Positions 43,729 to 52,606 are shown, numbered from the stretch's first letter. The stretch: 64,000 nt of DNA from Desulfarculales bacterium UBA696 (GCA_002298995.1 DBMO01000069.1:62001-126000), one strand, 5' to 3'. Numbers and translations: made by a program. The notes: a model not told the origin generated them from the sequence alone.

Positions 43729-44941
43729 TCTTTCCCAGCCTCTCGACCGCGCGTTCGAAGGTGCGCTCGCAAGGGGGTATTTTCCTGGGGCGGGAATAAT
43801 AGTCTCAACAGGGGACAATTTCCGCCTCGAAAAGTGCTGGGGAGTGGACCGCCAAGGAGGCAGCCCGGTCACGCCATCGACCCGCTTCGACCTGGCCTCT
43901 CTTACAAAGCCGCTCGTAACCGTGCCGCTGGTGATGCACGCCGCGGCCGGCGGAATAATCGGACTGGACGATAAGCTCCCGCGCTTTTTCGATGAGGCGG
44001 TGCCTTCCGATAAGCGGGACATAACCATTAAGCATTTGCTCACCCATTCATCGGGCCTGGCCCCGTACCGGCAGTTCTTTTTAGATCTGGTGAAAATCCA
44101 GCCGGAAGAGCGGCGCGAAGCAGTCGTTTCGATGATCCTCAACGATCCATTGGACAATCCCCCAGGGAGTGTCGCGGCATACAGCGATCTGGGCTATATC
44201 CTGCTCGGGATAATACTTGAGAAGACATTTGAAGAGCGGCTCGACCGCCTGGCAAAAAAGATCCTGTGCGAAACCATGACGGCCGAAAGAGCTGCCGGCG
44301 CCGGGCAATCCGAAAAAACAGGGAAGGCCGTGGATGTGGGGCTGGCTTCCAAGCCCGCCGCTTTTTTCGACGAGCTGAATTTTTGTCCAATTGATACACA
44401 GGGCGGGCCGGATGTTTCTCCAAAAAGGCTCCCCGATTTTGACGAATCCGAGGTAAAATTCGCCGCCGCCGAGATTTGTCCCTGGAGAAAGCGGGTGCTC
44501 ATCGGCGAAGTTTCCGATGAGAATGCCTGGGCACTCGGGGGCATTGCCGGCCACGCCGGGCTTTTCGGGACCGCGCGGGCCGTCTTTTCGGTGATTTCCT
44601 ATCTTCGCGCCGTTTACCGGGGGGAACTGGAAAGTCGGCTTTTTTCGCGTGATACCGCACGCCTTTTCTGGACTCGCGCGGGAGGCCCGGAAGGCAGCAC
44701 CTGGGCATTGGGGTTCGATATGCCACGGGCAGCCGAATCCAGCGCCGGCAAATATTATTCCCCAGGGAGCATCGGCCACCTTGGTTTTACTGGGACCTCC
44801 TTTTGGCTCGACCTCGAACGTGATATCCTGGTCGTGCTGCTAACAAACCGCGTACACCCGACGCGGGAAAATGATGCCTTCAAAAAATTCAGACCCGTTG
44901 TCCACGACATCGTGATGGAAGCTCTAAAAAATGATCTCTGA
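43688..44941 (+). CDS. beta-lactamase-fold serine hydrolase
   Basis: A 417-residue member of the class C beta-lactamase/penicillin-binding fold. The SxxK motif is S71-LT-K74 (FDLASLTKPLVT); the second motif Y-S-D is in AAYSDLGYILLG; the third is expected in HLGFTGTSFW (H-x-G). No signal peptide is visible, so it likely acts in the cytoplasm. In cell-wall recycling contexts such proteins may be esterases or peptidases. I started it at ATG 43688 (MKEFSESNPRL), which overlaps ldcA by 41 bases. It sits between ldcA and mpl, which makes muropeptide processing a likely role. Confidence 0.8.
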   Translation: MKEFSESNPRLSADLSQPLDRAFEGALARGYFPGAGIIVSTGDNFRLEKCWGVDRQGGSPVTPSTRFDLASLTKPLVTVPLVMHAAAGGIIGLDDKLPRFFDEAVPSDKRDITIKHLLTHSSGLAPYRQFFLDLVKIQPEERREAVVSMILNDPLDNPPGSVAAYSDLGYILLGIILEKTFEERLDRLAKKILCETMTAERAAGAGQSEKTGKAVDVGLASKPAAFFDELNFCPIDTQGGPDVSPKRLPDFDESEVKFAAAEICPWRKRVLIGEVSDENAWALGGIAGHAGLFGTARAVFSVISYLRAVYRGELESRLFSRDTARLFWTRAGGPEGSTWALGFDMPRAAESSAGKYYSPGSIGHLGFTGTSFWLDLERDILVVLLTNRVHPTRENDAFKKFRPVVHDIVMEALKNDL

Positions 44942-46373
44942 TGCAATAAAGAAGATATACATGGTGGGAATCGGCGGGATCGCCATGGGGACCCTTGCCA
45001 CTATGCTCAAGGAAAAAGGATTTGATGTGGCGGGGTCGGACCGGGGCCTTTATCCCCCGATGAGTACGCACCTCCAGTCGCTGAAAATTCCGCTCTTCGA
45101 GGGCTTTTCACAGCAAAATCCGAGGGGATTCGACCCGGACCTCTACGTAATAGGAAACGTCGTGCGGCGCGAAAATCCCGAGGCCGAGTACATCATGTCC
45201 CAGGAGCGGCCGTACGTTTCGATGCCTCAGGCCCTTGGCCGCTTTTTTCTCTCCGGGCAAAAGGGCCTGGTCGTTGCCGGGACCCACGGCAAGAGCACGA
45301 CGACCTCCCTTCTGGCATGGGTGCTCGAACAGGGTGGCAGGGACCCAAGCGCATTCATAGGCGCCTTCGTGCGGGACTGGGGAAGGAGCTACAGGCTGGG
45401 GCGCGGTGAGTACATGGTGATCGAGGGCGATGAGTACGATACGGCTTATTTCGACAAGGGCCCGAAATTCCTGCACTACCAGCCTCACATCGGGATCGTG
45501 ACCGGGATCGAATTCGATCATGCTGACATTTTCGCGGATTTCGATGCCGTGTTGAAGGCATTTCGGGATTTTGCCGCGATCATACCCGAACGAGGCCACC
45601 TCATAGTCAATGCGGACGATCCGAACTGCTCCGCCATTGCAGCCAATTGCAAGGGAAATGTTCTTACCTACGGTTTCGCGCACCGCGCGGATTGGCGGAT
45701 ACGGTCGGTTTGCTACAGGGCAGGGGAGGTCTCATTCAAGCTTCGACATCCGGGGAATTTTCGCGAGGAGACTATCCGGTCAAGGCTTTCGGGCAGGCAC
45801 AATGTCTGGAACGTAGCCGCCGTTTTTGCGGCTGCCTGCCTTGCCGGCATGCCCGTCGAGCAAATCCGGGATGCAATCTTTAGCTTCGGCGGAGTCCGTA
45901 GACGCCAGGAAATCGTATACGACGAGGGCGATGTTACCGTAATTGACGATTTTGCCCATCACCCGTCGGCGGTGCGTGAAACAGTTGCGGGCCTCAAGAT
46001 GTTTTATCCCGGCCGGAGGCTGGTTGCCGCCTTCGAGCCGAGGACGAATTCCAGCAGGCGAAAGGTTTTTCAGGAACAATATGCAAAAGCCTTCGACGAT
46101 GCCGACATGATCTGCATCAAGGAACCACCGGGCCTTGAATCGATTCCCGAGTCCGAGCGCCTCGATACTCGAAAGCTTGTGGGCGATATTTGCGCCCGGG
46201 AAAAGGATGCCCATTTCTTCCACGATCCGGGGGAACTCGTTTCATTTCTCCTGGGTTCCTCGCGTCCGGGCGACCTCATCGTGTGCATGAGCAATGGGAG
46301 CTTCGACGGCCTGCCGCAAAAACTGGCCGAGGGTTTGACGAATTTGCGGGGTAGAGTTTCCCGTGCGAAATGA
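44931..46373 (+). CDS. mpl: UDP-MurNAc:L-Ala-gamma-D-Glu-meso-DAP ligase Mpl
   Basis: A 480-residue Mur ligase. The P-loop is VVAGTHGKSTTTSLL and the central domain has GEYMVIEGDEYDTAYFDKGPKF, which is typical for Mpl rather than MurC. C-terminal VTVIDDFAHHPSAVRETVAGL carries the DxAHHP motif. It reattaches recycled tripeptide to UDP-MurNAc, the step that follows LdcA. It overlaps the previous gene by 11 bases. The gene order ldcA, hydrolase, mpl makes a compact recycling module. Confidence 0.95.
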   Translation: MISDAIKKIYMVGIGGIAMGTLATMLKEKGFDVAGSDRGLYPPMSTHLQSLKIPLFEGFSQQNPRGFDPDLYVIGNVVRRENPEAEYIMSQERPYVSMPQALGRFFLSGQKGLVVAGTHGKSTTTSLLAWVLEQGGRDPSAFIGAFVRDWGRSYRLGRGEYMVIEGDEYDTAYFDKGPKFLHYQPHIGIVTGIEFDHADIFADFDAVLKAFRDFAAIIPERGHLIVNADDPNCSAIAANCKGNVLTYGFAHRADWRIRSVCYRAGEVSFKLRHPGNFREETIRSRLSGRHNVWNVAAVFAAACLAGMPVEQIRDAIFSFGGVRRRQEIVYDEGDVTVIDDFAHHPSAVRETVAGLKMFYPGRRLVAAFEPRTNSSRRKVFQEQYAKAFDDADMICIKEPPGLESIPESERLDTRKLVGDICAREKDAHFFHDPGELVSFLLGSSRPGDLIVCMSNGSFDGLPQKLAEGLTNLRGRVSRAK

Positions 46374-46400
46374 TATGAATATGAAAAAGGTCCCGATCAA

Positions 46401-46967
46401 ATGATGTCCAGGATTCTTCTTCATATATGCTGTGCGCCGTGCACGATCTACCCGGTTTCGGTCCTTCGCGGGGAGGGGGCGGAAGTCCACGGTTTTTTCT
46501 ACAATCCGCACATTCAGCCGTGGCAAGAATTCGACAGGCGGCTAAAGACCCTTGATGCCTACGCCAGGAGCGAAGAAATTCCCCTGATCGTAAGGCGCGA
46601 CTACGACCCCACGACCTTCTTCCGGCAGGTTGCGTTCCGCGAAACGAGCCGGTGTATATACTGCTATTCACTGCGAATCGATGCCGCGGCAAGGCTTGCA
46701 AAAAAAAGCCGATTCGACGCATTCACCACGACTCTTCTCTACAGCAAACAGCAAAAGCACGAGCTGATAATCTCCCTGGCAAACGATGCTTCACTGAAAT
46801 ACTCGATCCCTTTTTTCTACAAGGATTTCAGGGAAGGTTGGAGAGAAGGTCAGGAAAAGGCACGCAATCTTGGCATTTATCGCCAGCAATATTGCGGTTG
46901 CGTCTACAGCGAGATGGAAAGATTTTGCGTGCAAAAAGATCAAGGGATCGAAGAGTTAGAGGATTGA
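46401..46967 (+). CDS. queH: epoxyqueuosine reductase QueH
   Basis: A 188-residue DUF208/QueH protein. Cys motifs: LLHICCAPCTIYPV at the N-terminus, SRCIYCYSLRID in the middle and QYCGCVYSEMERF at the C-terminus, the clusters that hold iron in this family. It reduces epoxyqueuosine to queuosine in tRNA. The frame starts at ATG 46401, with a second ATG at 46404. It follows mpl after 27 bases and is the likely end of the same transcript. Confidence 0.92.
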   Translation: MMSRILLHICCAPCTIYPVSVLRGEGAEVHGFFYNPHIQPWQEFDRRLKTLDAYARSEEIPLIVRRDYDPTTFFRQVAFRETSRCIYCYSLRIDAAARLAKKSRFDAFTTTLLYSKQQKHELIISLANDASLKYSIPFFYKDFREGWREGQEKARNLGIYRQQYCGCVYSEMERFCVQKDQGIEELED

Positions 46968-46973
46968 AGTCAA

Positions 46974-47450
46974 ATGTCCCTGCCCGTTAATGAACGGCTA
47001 AGCCCCTGCGGCATATACGTGGATGCTGATGGGGAATGGTATCACGGAGAAAACAGGATATTTCGGCCCGAAATCCTGGAACTTCTCTATGACAAGCTTG
47101 AAGTTGTACCCGGCGGGGAATACGTCCTGGCGGATACAAAGGGAAAATGCCTGCTCGAAGTTGAAGACACCCCTTACATCGTCTCCAGGGTGGATCTTGA
47201 AACCAGCCGGGCAGCGGAAGAGAGAATCCTGCTGGGCCTGAAACACCTGCCGAAGCAGGAGATTCTCGACCCCGGGACTCTGCGCGTCGGCGAAAACAAT
47301 GTCCTCTACTGCCGCATATTAGACGGAAGATTCAAAGCCCGCTTTTCCCGCCCCGCCTACTACCAGATAGCGGAATTTATCGAGGAAACTCCGGCCGGGG
47401 AGTTTATCGTCAAGATCAATGGTATTGGCTATCCGATTCCCATGGAGTGA
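46974..47450 (+). CDS. DUF1285-like protein
   Basis: A 158-residue protein that starts 7 bases after queH. The segment DADGEWYHGENRIFRPEILELLYDKLE is like the DUF1285 signature (DG.W...G..I.R..L..L....L), followed by EYVLADTKGKCLLEVEDTPYIVSRV (VEDxPY). The C-terminus ends IGYPIPME. DUF1285 proteins have no known reaction. It may be the last gene of the queH/mpl run. Family match is by pattern only. Confidence 0.6.
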   Translation: MSLPVNERLSPCGIYVDADGEWYHGENRIFRPEILELLYDKLEVVPGGEYVLADTKGKCLLEVEDTPYIVSRVDLETSRAAEERILLGLKHLPKQEILDPGTLRVGENNVLYCRILDGRFKARFSRPAYYQIAEFIEETPAGEFIVKINGIGYPIPME

Positions 47451-47494
47451 AATGGGTCCGGCTCGTGGTTTGACTTGAAGGTCGTGAAAAAGGC

Positions 47495-47544
47495 AAAAAA
47501 AAGCCGGCCTGTCAAAATTTCTGTTTAGCAACAGCAAGGCCGGC
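47495..47544 (-). terminator. terminator after flgM
   Basis: AGGCCGGC (47537-47544) and GCCGGCCT (47503-47510) form an 8-base stem with a 26-base loop; on the minus strand an 8-base T run (47502-47495) follows. It ends flgM transcription. Confidence 0.7.
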
Positions 47545-47568
47545 GTCAATTAAATGTCTTTTAGCGTT

Positions 47569-47856
47569 CTACATGACTTCACTCAGCATCTTGTCGGCAA
47601 CTGCTTCAGAATTGATCGTATAAGTCCTGTTCTCCAATTGAGTGCGGACGTGCATGACCTTTTCCATCCGGACTTCGTCTCCGGATGCGATCTCCTTTTT
47701 AGCCTGAGTGATGACCTGGTAATGGTTTGAAAGGTTCACCCGGTCGGCTGACGTGCCTGCCGCCGCTTTATCATCCGCGCCGGTCTTTGCGGCCGGTCCT
47801 TTCGCTCCCTGCACGCTTCCAGCTACATCGTACTGGTTCACTTTTTTTATATTCAT
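47569..47856 (-). CDS. flgM: anti-sigma-28 factor FlgM
   Basis: A 95-residue FlgM. The disordered, charged N-terminus is followed by the sigma-binding helices: DRVNLSNHYQVITQAKKEI and VRTQLENRTYTINSEAVADKMLSEV. It holds FliA (sigma-28) inactive until the flagellar hook is complete. It is the second gene of a two-gene unit and starts immediately after the stop of its partner (TAA then ATG). Flagellar structural genes are elsewhere. Confidence 0.9.
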   Translation of the reverse strand: MNIKKVNQYDVAGSVQGAKGPAAKTGADDKAAAGTSADRVNLSNHYQVITQAKKEIASGDEVRMEKVMHVRTQLENRTYTINSEAVADKMLSEVM

Positions 47857-48132
47857 TTAAACCCTTTCCTGGCCGGCGGCTACTTCCGGTCCTGTTTCGC
47901 TTTCCGCCGATTCGGCTCCAATGTCATTATTCGAATACACTTTCTCAAAAACCCTGCTTGTGAGGCGCTCCATCATCATGCGGCGCCTGGCTTCATCGGA
48001 GATGGATACTTTTTCCACGCTGGATCTGGAATCACCGGACTCGGGATTAAGTTTCTCGGCCAGCTTCGATCTCTGCAGCTGCCGAGTGTAGGTTCTCAAA
48101 ATGCTCTGTACGCGATAGTCGGTGATAATCAT
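47857..48132 (-). CDS. DVU0524-type FlgM-associated protein
   Basis: A 91-residue protein, read from ATG 48132 (MIITDYRVQSILRTYTRQLQRSKLAEKL). It is a family seen in Desulfobacterota just upstream of flgM, known from the Desulfovibrio DVU0524 group. The C-terminal half has VEKVSISDEARRRMMMERLTSRVFEKVYS, another helix. GGAG lies 8 bases upstream of ATG 48132; an earlier in-frame start at 48150 is before that site. A sigma-28-like promoter lies at 48156-48183. It may assist or control FlgM. Confidence 0.8.
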   Translation of the reverse strand: MIITDYRVQSILRTYTRQLQRSKLAEKLNPESGDSRSSVEKVSISDEARRRMMMERLTSRVFEKVYSNNDIGAESAESETGPEVAAGQERV

Positions 48133-48155
48133 CTTATCCACTCCCGTCACTTTGA

Positions 48156-48183
48156 ATATCGGACAAATCCGCGCTTGACTTGA
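48156..48183 (-). promoter_or_regulatory. possible sigma-28 promoter for the flgM unit
   Basis: On the minus strand TCAAGTCA (48183-48176) and TCCGATAT (48163-48156) are separated by 12 bases, resembling the flagellar sigma-28 pattern (TAAAGTTT, 11 bases, GCCGATAA). Matches are partial, so this is tentative; it would make FlgM controlled by its own target. Confidence 0.4.
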
Positions 48184-48270
48184 AGAAAATCTTTATCCGA
48201 AAAGCGATAGGGTATTATAGGACATGCCTTTCACGGGCAATTTGCTCTTTTGGAGCAAGTAAATCGAAGA

Positions 48271-48594
48271 ATGAATCTGGCATGGAACTTGTTAGTCATT
48301 CACGCTGAAAGTAATAACGGAAACAGGAGGAAAAAACTTCAACCGTTTTTTCCGCCAAAACCGCAAGGAGGTTTTGCTGTAGGAAGCCAGCGAATACAAT
48401 GCGGCAGGTGCGTTCATTATTTTGTCACCTGGATAAAATCAACGCCCTATGGGTGCGATGCGTGGGGGATTCGGTCGCCCCGGCACCCACACCTCGCGGT
48501 TTATGCTTCATCGGGGATTGAATGTCAACTCTTCAAGCCCAGGGGACCGAAGGGGGAGAAAATCAACCCGGCTAATCCGGATAAGGGCAGGTAG
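48271..48594 (+). CDS. small Cys-containing protein, start uncertain
   Basis: The frame is convincing from about 48394 onward: IQCGRCVHYFVTWIKSTPYG, then CDAWGIRSPRHPHLAVY and SSGIECQLFKPRGPKG. It matches a small family of delta- and other proteobacterial proteins with the pattern CxxCxHYxVTW..PYGC..G..S...P....SSG..C.LF, sometimes mislabelled uracil-DNA glycosylase. The cysteines probably bind a metal. The true start is unclear: ATG 48271 lacks a ribosome site, and AGGAGG at 48326 or AAGGAGG at 48363 precede no ATG in frame. It lies 23 bases before the diguanylate cyclase gene. Confidence 0.55.
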   Translation: MNLAWNLLVIHAESNNGNRRKKLQPFFPPKPQGGFAVGSQRIQCGRCVHYFVTWIKSTPYGCDAWGIRSPRHPHLAVYASSGIECQLFKPRGPKGEKINPANPDKGR

Positions 48595-48616
48595 GAATTC
48601 GAGGCGGGAGGCCAAG

Positions 48617-50257
48617 ATGTTAGTCGATCAAAAAGGGAGTAATAGCCTGGAGGGTCTTTCGGCGATCATAATCGAGACCCTGAAATCGCTTTCCACGGAG
48701 CAGCAGCCCCTCTCGATATCATTTCTGTCCCAGGCACTGGCCAAACGTGAGGAGGTCCGCAAAATGCTTGCAGCATACGATTGTGAAAAACTGCCGAAAG
48801 GACCAGTGTACGCCAACGTATTGACGGCTGATCAAAACGACCTGCCCGATTGCGTCAAACCGGCAAAAATTGCCGATCGCGATTCAGGCCTCAGGGCCGC
48901 TGTCGAGGAACATGAAAAGGTGCTGCGGATGGAGGACCTTTTTCGGCGCTCGACGGCAACCCTGGCATCCCTTGCCCGCGTGGGGGCCGGCGCCGTCGTA
49001 TCGGAAAAGCTCGCCGATTTCAGAAAAGCTATCCAGAACGGCAGTGATATGGAGGAGCTGGAAAGAAGCCTGGAGCGGCTCAAAAGCTCGATTACCGTAC
49101 TGGATGTTGCTGATGCTCACCCCGATACAGCAACGGATCAGCGTGAATCCGCCAGGCAAAAGGAGCGCAAGGACGCTCAAAGCAATGGCGAGGTTGACCC
49201 CGAACTGATTGCCGGAGTGAAGTCGGCATTTCTTAAGGTGATGGCCGAATTCGACCAGGACCTGGGTGAGGATTACGCTCGCAAGTTATCGAACCTTCGG
49301 AAAAAACTCGACTCGAGCATTGACGGCGGGAGCCTGCCGGCCCTCGAAAAAGACCTGCTCGCCCTAATCCGCTCATTTATTGGGAATATGCATGAGGAGC
49401 GAAACCAGATAACCGATTTTATCTCGGAAATTGGGACCAGCCTCAAAGAAATAGAGCAACACTTCATCAACTCCATGTCACAGACCGAAGAAAGTGAAAC
49501 GGTCCACAAATCTCTTCATAATCTGATTGAAAGCCACATGGATGAGATGAAACACTCGGCTCACCTCAGCATGACCCTTGCCGAGTTCAAGAATCAGGTC
49601 TTGTCGAGGCTCGCCTCGATTCGCGCGGCCCTGGAACAGAAGCGCAAGGCGGAAGAGCAAAGGGAATCGGCATTGCACGGCGAGATGGAAAACCTGCAGC
49701 GCAACCTCACCTGGATGAAAAAGGAAATAGACCAGGTCCAGGAAAAACGCAAAGCGCTGGAAAAGGAAGTCCTTATCGACCAACTCACCGGGATAGCAAA
49801 CCGGCGCTCAGCCAAACGCCGCCTAAAGGAGGAAATCCACCGCTATCAGCGCTACCGGCAGTTCTTCTCCGTGCTCCTGTTCGATATAGATCACTTCAAG
49901 TCGATAAATGACCGGTTCGGCCACTGGGCTGGCGATAAATGTCTGAAAGAACTGATAAAGCGAATAAAGCCCATGCTGCGCGAAACTGATTTTGTGGCGC
50001 GCTGGGGCGGTGAAGAGTTCGTGATCCTGTTCCCTGGAACGGATGTGGAAAGCGCGTCGAGTGTTGCCGAAAGGCTTCGCAAAGCCATCGAAAATACCCG
50101 GTTCATATACAATAAGCAGGAGATCGCCGTTACGATCAGCATCGGCGTAACCGAGATCAAGTCGGATGATGCGAACCTCGAAGCAATTTTTAACAGGGCC
50201 GATACGGCCATGTACGAGGCCAAAAAGAAGGGGAGAAATCTGATTGTGACCCTCTAA
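48617..50257 (+). CDS. diguanylate cyclase with long coiled-coil N-terminus
   Basis: A 546-residue protein. The first 380 residues are soluble and largely helical with several coiled-coil runs, without a membrane helix. The C-terminus is a GGDEF domain: active motif RWGGEEFVILFPG, with the inhibitory-site residues R-E-T-D five residues before it, so both c-di-GMP synthesis and product inhibition should be possible. The substrate-binding segment VLLFDIDHFKSINDRFGH is intact. I start at ATG 48617 (MLVDQKGSN). The architecture resembles the CdgA/DgcP-like cyclases of Gram-negatives, where the N-terminal part controls localisation. Likely linked to the flagellar genes beside it. Confidence 0.9.
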   Translation: MLVDQKGSNSLEGLSAIIIETLKSLSTEQQPLSISFLSQALAKREEVRKMLAAYDCEKLPKGPVYANVLTADQNDLPDCVKPAKIADRDSGLRAAVEEHEKVLRMEDLFRRSTATLASLARVGAGAVVSEKLADFRKAIQNGSDMEELERSLERLKSSITVLDVADAHPDTATDQRESARQKERKDAQSNGEVDPELIAGVKSAFLKVMAEFDQDLGEDYARKLSNLRKKLDSSIDGGSLPALEKDLLALIRSFIGNMHEERNQITDFISEIGTSLKEIEQHFINSMSQTEESETVHKSLHNLIESHMDEMKHSAHLSMTLAEFKNQVLSRLASIRAALEQKRKAEEQRESALHGEMENLQRNLTWMKKEIDQVQEKRKALEKEVLIDQLTGIANRRSAKRRLKEEIHRYQRYRQFFSVLLFDIDHFKSINDRFGHWAGDKCLKELIKRIKPMLRETDFVARWGGEEFVILFPGTDVESASSVAERLRKAIENTRFIYNKQEIAVTISIGVTEIKSDDANLEAIFNRADTAMYEAKKKGRNLIVTL

Positions 50258-50454
50258 TGCGGGAGGTGTGTTGCCGGTGTGGCCGCTTTGCTGCCGGGAT
50301 GAGCGCAATCGAAACCGAGGCCTTCCGGAAACAGGCTCAGGCAGACGTTCACAGCCTGTCCACAACCCGTGCAAGACATTATCGGGATGTCAGGCCTGAG
50401 ATTCAATATCTCTTTCCAAGGATCGCTTTGCTGCCCATTCCCAAGTTTGAATAA
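50257..50454 (+). CDS. possible small protein coupled to the cyclase
   Basis: A 65-residue frame begins at ATG 50257, overlapping the stop of the cyclase gene (TAATG). It reads MREVCCRCGRFAAGMSAIETEAFRKQAQ and ends PRIALLPIPKFE. The overlap is the usual mark of translational coupling, and the Cys pair CCRC could bind metal, but I know no homologue. Treat it as a candidate only. Confidence 0.3.
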   Translation: MREVCCRCGRFAAGMSAIETEAFRKQAQADVHSLSTTRARHYRDVRPEIQYLFPRIALLPIPKFE

Positions 50455-50570
50455 CAACTTACATCCAATATTTGTATCCCTATGTTCGTACCGACTGGTC
50501 CGGCCCGGTCCTTTTCCGCACCCCCTTGAAACCCCGGAGCTATTGTGGTACAAGGCTTCTCAATCCTTGA

Positions 50571-50610
50571 GCCGGCGTAGCTCAGGGGTAGAGCAGCTGA
50601 TTCGTAATAA
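50571..50610 (+). tRNA. 5' half of tRNA-Thr(CGU), truncated after the anticodon
   Basis: The bases GCCGGCGTAGCTCAGGGG at 50571 begin a perfect acceptor and D arm, and the anticodon loop TTCGTAA (anticodon CGT, threonine) follows with the first strand of its stem. After about 50610 the text departs from any tRNA: no T arm and no acceptor complement. It is a fragment of about 40 bases, and not functional as read. It stands just ahead of the CRISPR island. Confidence 0.85.
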
Positions 50611-50903
50611 GATGTGTCCCCTTGAGCTAATGCGGTTCTATGGACCCAATGTCCGAGAAATGTCCGCAAAGCAGAGTTCTGATTCTGAGAAAGCTTCTTT
50701 CCTTCGGACAGCCAAGCTCGGCGCAATCCTTTGAAGGTCTTTGACCAGGTTTTGCTGCACCGCCTCCCACTTGTTCGGACTTCCTCCGCAGCTCAAATTC
50801 CCACGTAAAATTAGGAATCATATTTTGATACTGTTGCCAAAGTGCAAGCAAATCAGTTGAACTGCGGCGTAGCAAAACCCTGATCTGCAGCGCCGGTGAT
50901 TTT
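50611..50903. other. gap between tRNA fragment and CRISPR array
   Basis: About 290 bases between the tRNA-Thr fragment and the leader-distal end of the array. Short frames on the minus strand (for example KWEAVQQNLVKDLQRIAP) might be remnants of a decayed coding sequence, but none is intact and none is recognised. Confidence 0.4.
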
Positions 50904-52606
50904 GTTTCAATCCACGCCCCCGTGCGGGGGGCGACGGCGATAATGATTCCGCAAAGAACGCCGATGAAAAGTTTCAATCCACGCCCCCGTGCGGGGGGCG
51001 ACATGGAGCTGGTAACGGCAATGGCTGAGGGCGTTAAGTTTCAATCCACGCCCCCGTGCGGGGGGCGACATCCTATTTTTTATCACAAGACCACGACATA
51101 GTTGTTTCAATCCACGCCCCCGTGCGGGGGGCGACTACCACCGGAGCCGGGTCGTCTGCTTTGGTTGACAAGTTTCAATCCACGCCCCCGTGCGGGGGGC
51201 GACTATTCGACAAGCTCGACTCCGGCTACAAGATCGGGTTTCAATCCACGCCCCCGTGCGGGGGGCGACATTCTACCCACTCTTGACTCAATTCACTGAA
51301 AAAGTTTCAATCCACGCCCCCGTGCGGGGGGCGACCAGTAAGTGCCGCATGACTTGGGTTTCTTAAAAAGTTTCAATCCACGCCCCCGTGCGGGGGGCGA
51401 CCTCCAGAAATCACGAATCGGTCCGATGCACTCACTGTTTCAATCCACGCCCCCGTGCGGGGGGCGACGTGGGAGTGGCCTTTGATATAGGTGCCTATGA
51501 ATACACCGTTTCAATCCACGCCCCCGTGCGGGGGGCGACCGGTACGCAGTCGGGCAACATTCATCCCGATATCGTTTCAATCCACGCCCCCGTGCGGGGG
51601 GCGACACAGAGGCAATATCCTTTACAGCCGGCACGATTGTTTCAATCCACGCCCCCGTGCGGGGGGCGTCCTACGAGGTGAACTATAACCGTCGGCATGA
51701 ATGGGTTTCAATCCACGCCCCCGTGCGGGGGGCGACCTAAAACCGTTGAAGATATGGCGACTGCCATCAGGTTTCAATCCACGCCCCCGTGCGGGGGGCG
51801 ACCTTCACGGTGGATGGCCTTATGCGCTTCAAGGCATGTTTCAATCCACGCCCCCGTGCGGGGGGCGACCTGAAAACCCTTAGCGCCTACTACAACATCC
51901 CGAGCAGTTTCAATCCACGCCCCCGTGCGGGGGGCGACACCGGCTCGGGACTGGTGAGAGATTAACCCGGATGGTTTCAATCCACGCCCCCGTGCGGGGG
52001 GCGACTTATTCAGGGCGGTAACTATTTTTGACTCGACCTGTTTCAATCCACGCCCCCGTGCGGGGGGCGACAACAGCCCCGGAAGCTACACAACAACCCG
52101 GCGAAGTTTCAATCCACGCCCCCGTGCGGGGGGCGACATCATTTTCAGGCAAGTCTTACCCACGGATACGAGTTTCAATCCACGCCCCCGTGCGGGGGGC
52201 GACAGGAATGCGCTCGGTATTGTGGATACGGTCTTCCGGTTTCAATCCACGCCCCCGTGCGGGGGGCGACCGACCATTCTATCGGTAATGGCCCTGGTGC
52301 AAACAGTTTCAATCCACGCCCCCGTGCGGGGGGCGACCGGGCATGGGTTAAGACAGGGGGCTACACGACAGGGTTTCAATCCACGCCCCCGTGCGGGGGG
52401 CGACCGGAATTAATCGCCGGTTCATGGATACACTATGATGTTTCAATCCACGCCCCCGTGCGGGGGGCGACTCACGGTCGATAGGCGGAACCTTAATTGA
52501 GGACTCGTTTCAATCCACGCCCCCGTGCGGGGGGCGACCTCTGCCACGATCATGGCCGATTCGCGCTTGTAGCAGTTTCAATCCACGCCCCCGTGCGGGG
52601 GGCGAC
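50904..52606 (-). CRISPR. type I-C CRISPR array, 26 repeats and 25 spacers
   Basis: A 32-base repeat occurs 26 times. On the plus strand it reads GTTTCAATCCACGCCC... and ends GGGGGGCGAC. In the transcribed minus orientation it begins GTCGCCCCCC and ends GGATTGAAAC, the standard I-C form. Spacers are 33-39 bases, mostly 34-35. All copies are identical except the twelfth (51639-51670), which ends GCGTC in place of GCGAC. The leader-proximal end is at 52606, beside cas2, and transcription runs toward 50904. The high uniformity of repeats with 25 distinct spacers suggests an active or recently active array. Confidence 0.98.

Noticed and set aside
48300..48616. c-di-GMP riboswitch before the diguanylate cyclase
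   Set aside because: I looked for the conserved GEMM motifs and found none.
51056..52484. Several plus- and minus-strand frames across the CRISPR array with repeated peptides such as FNPRPRAGGD and VSIHAPVRGAT
   Set aside because: They are the CRISPR repeat translated in different frames; no start context and no homology.
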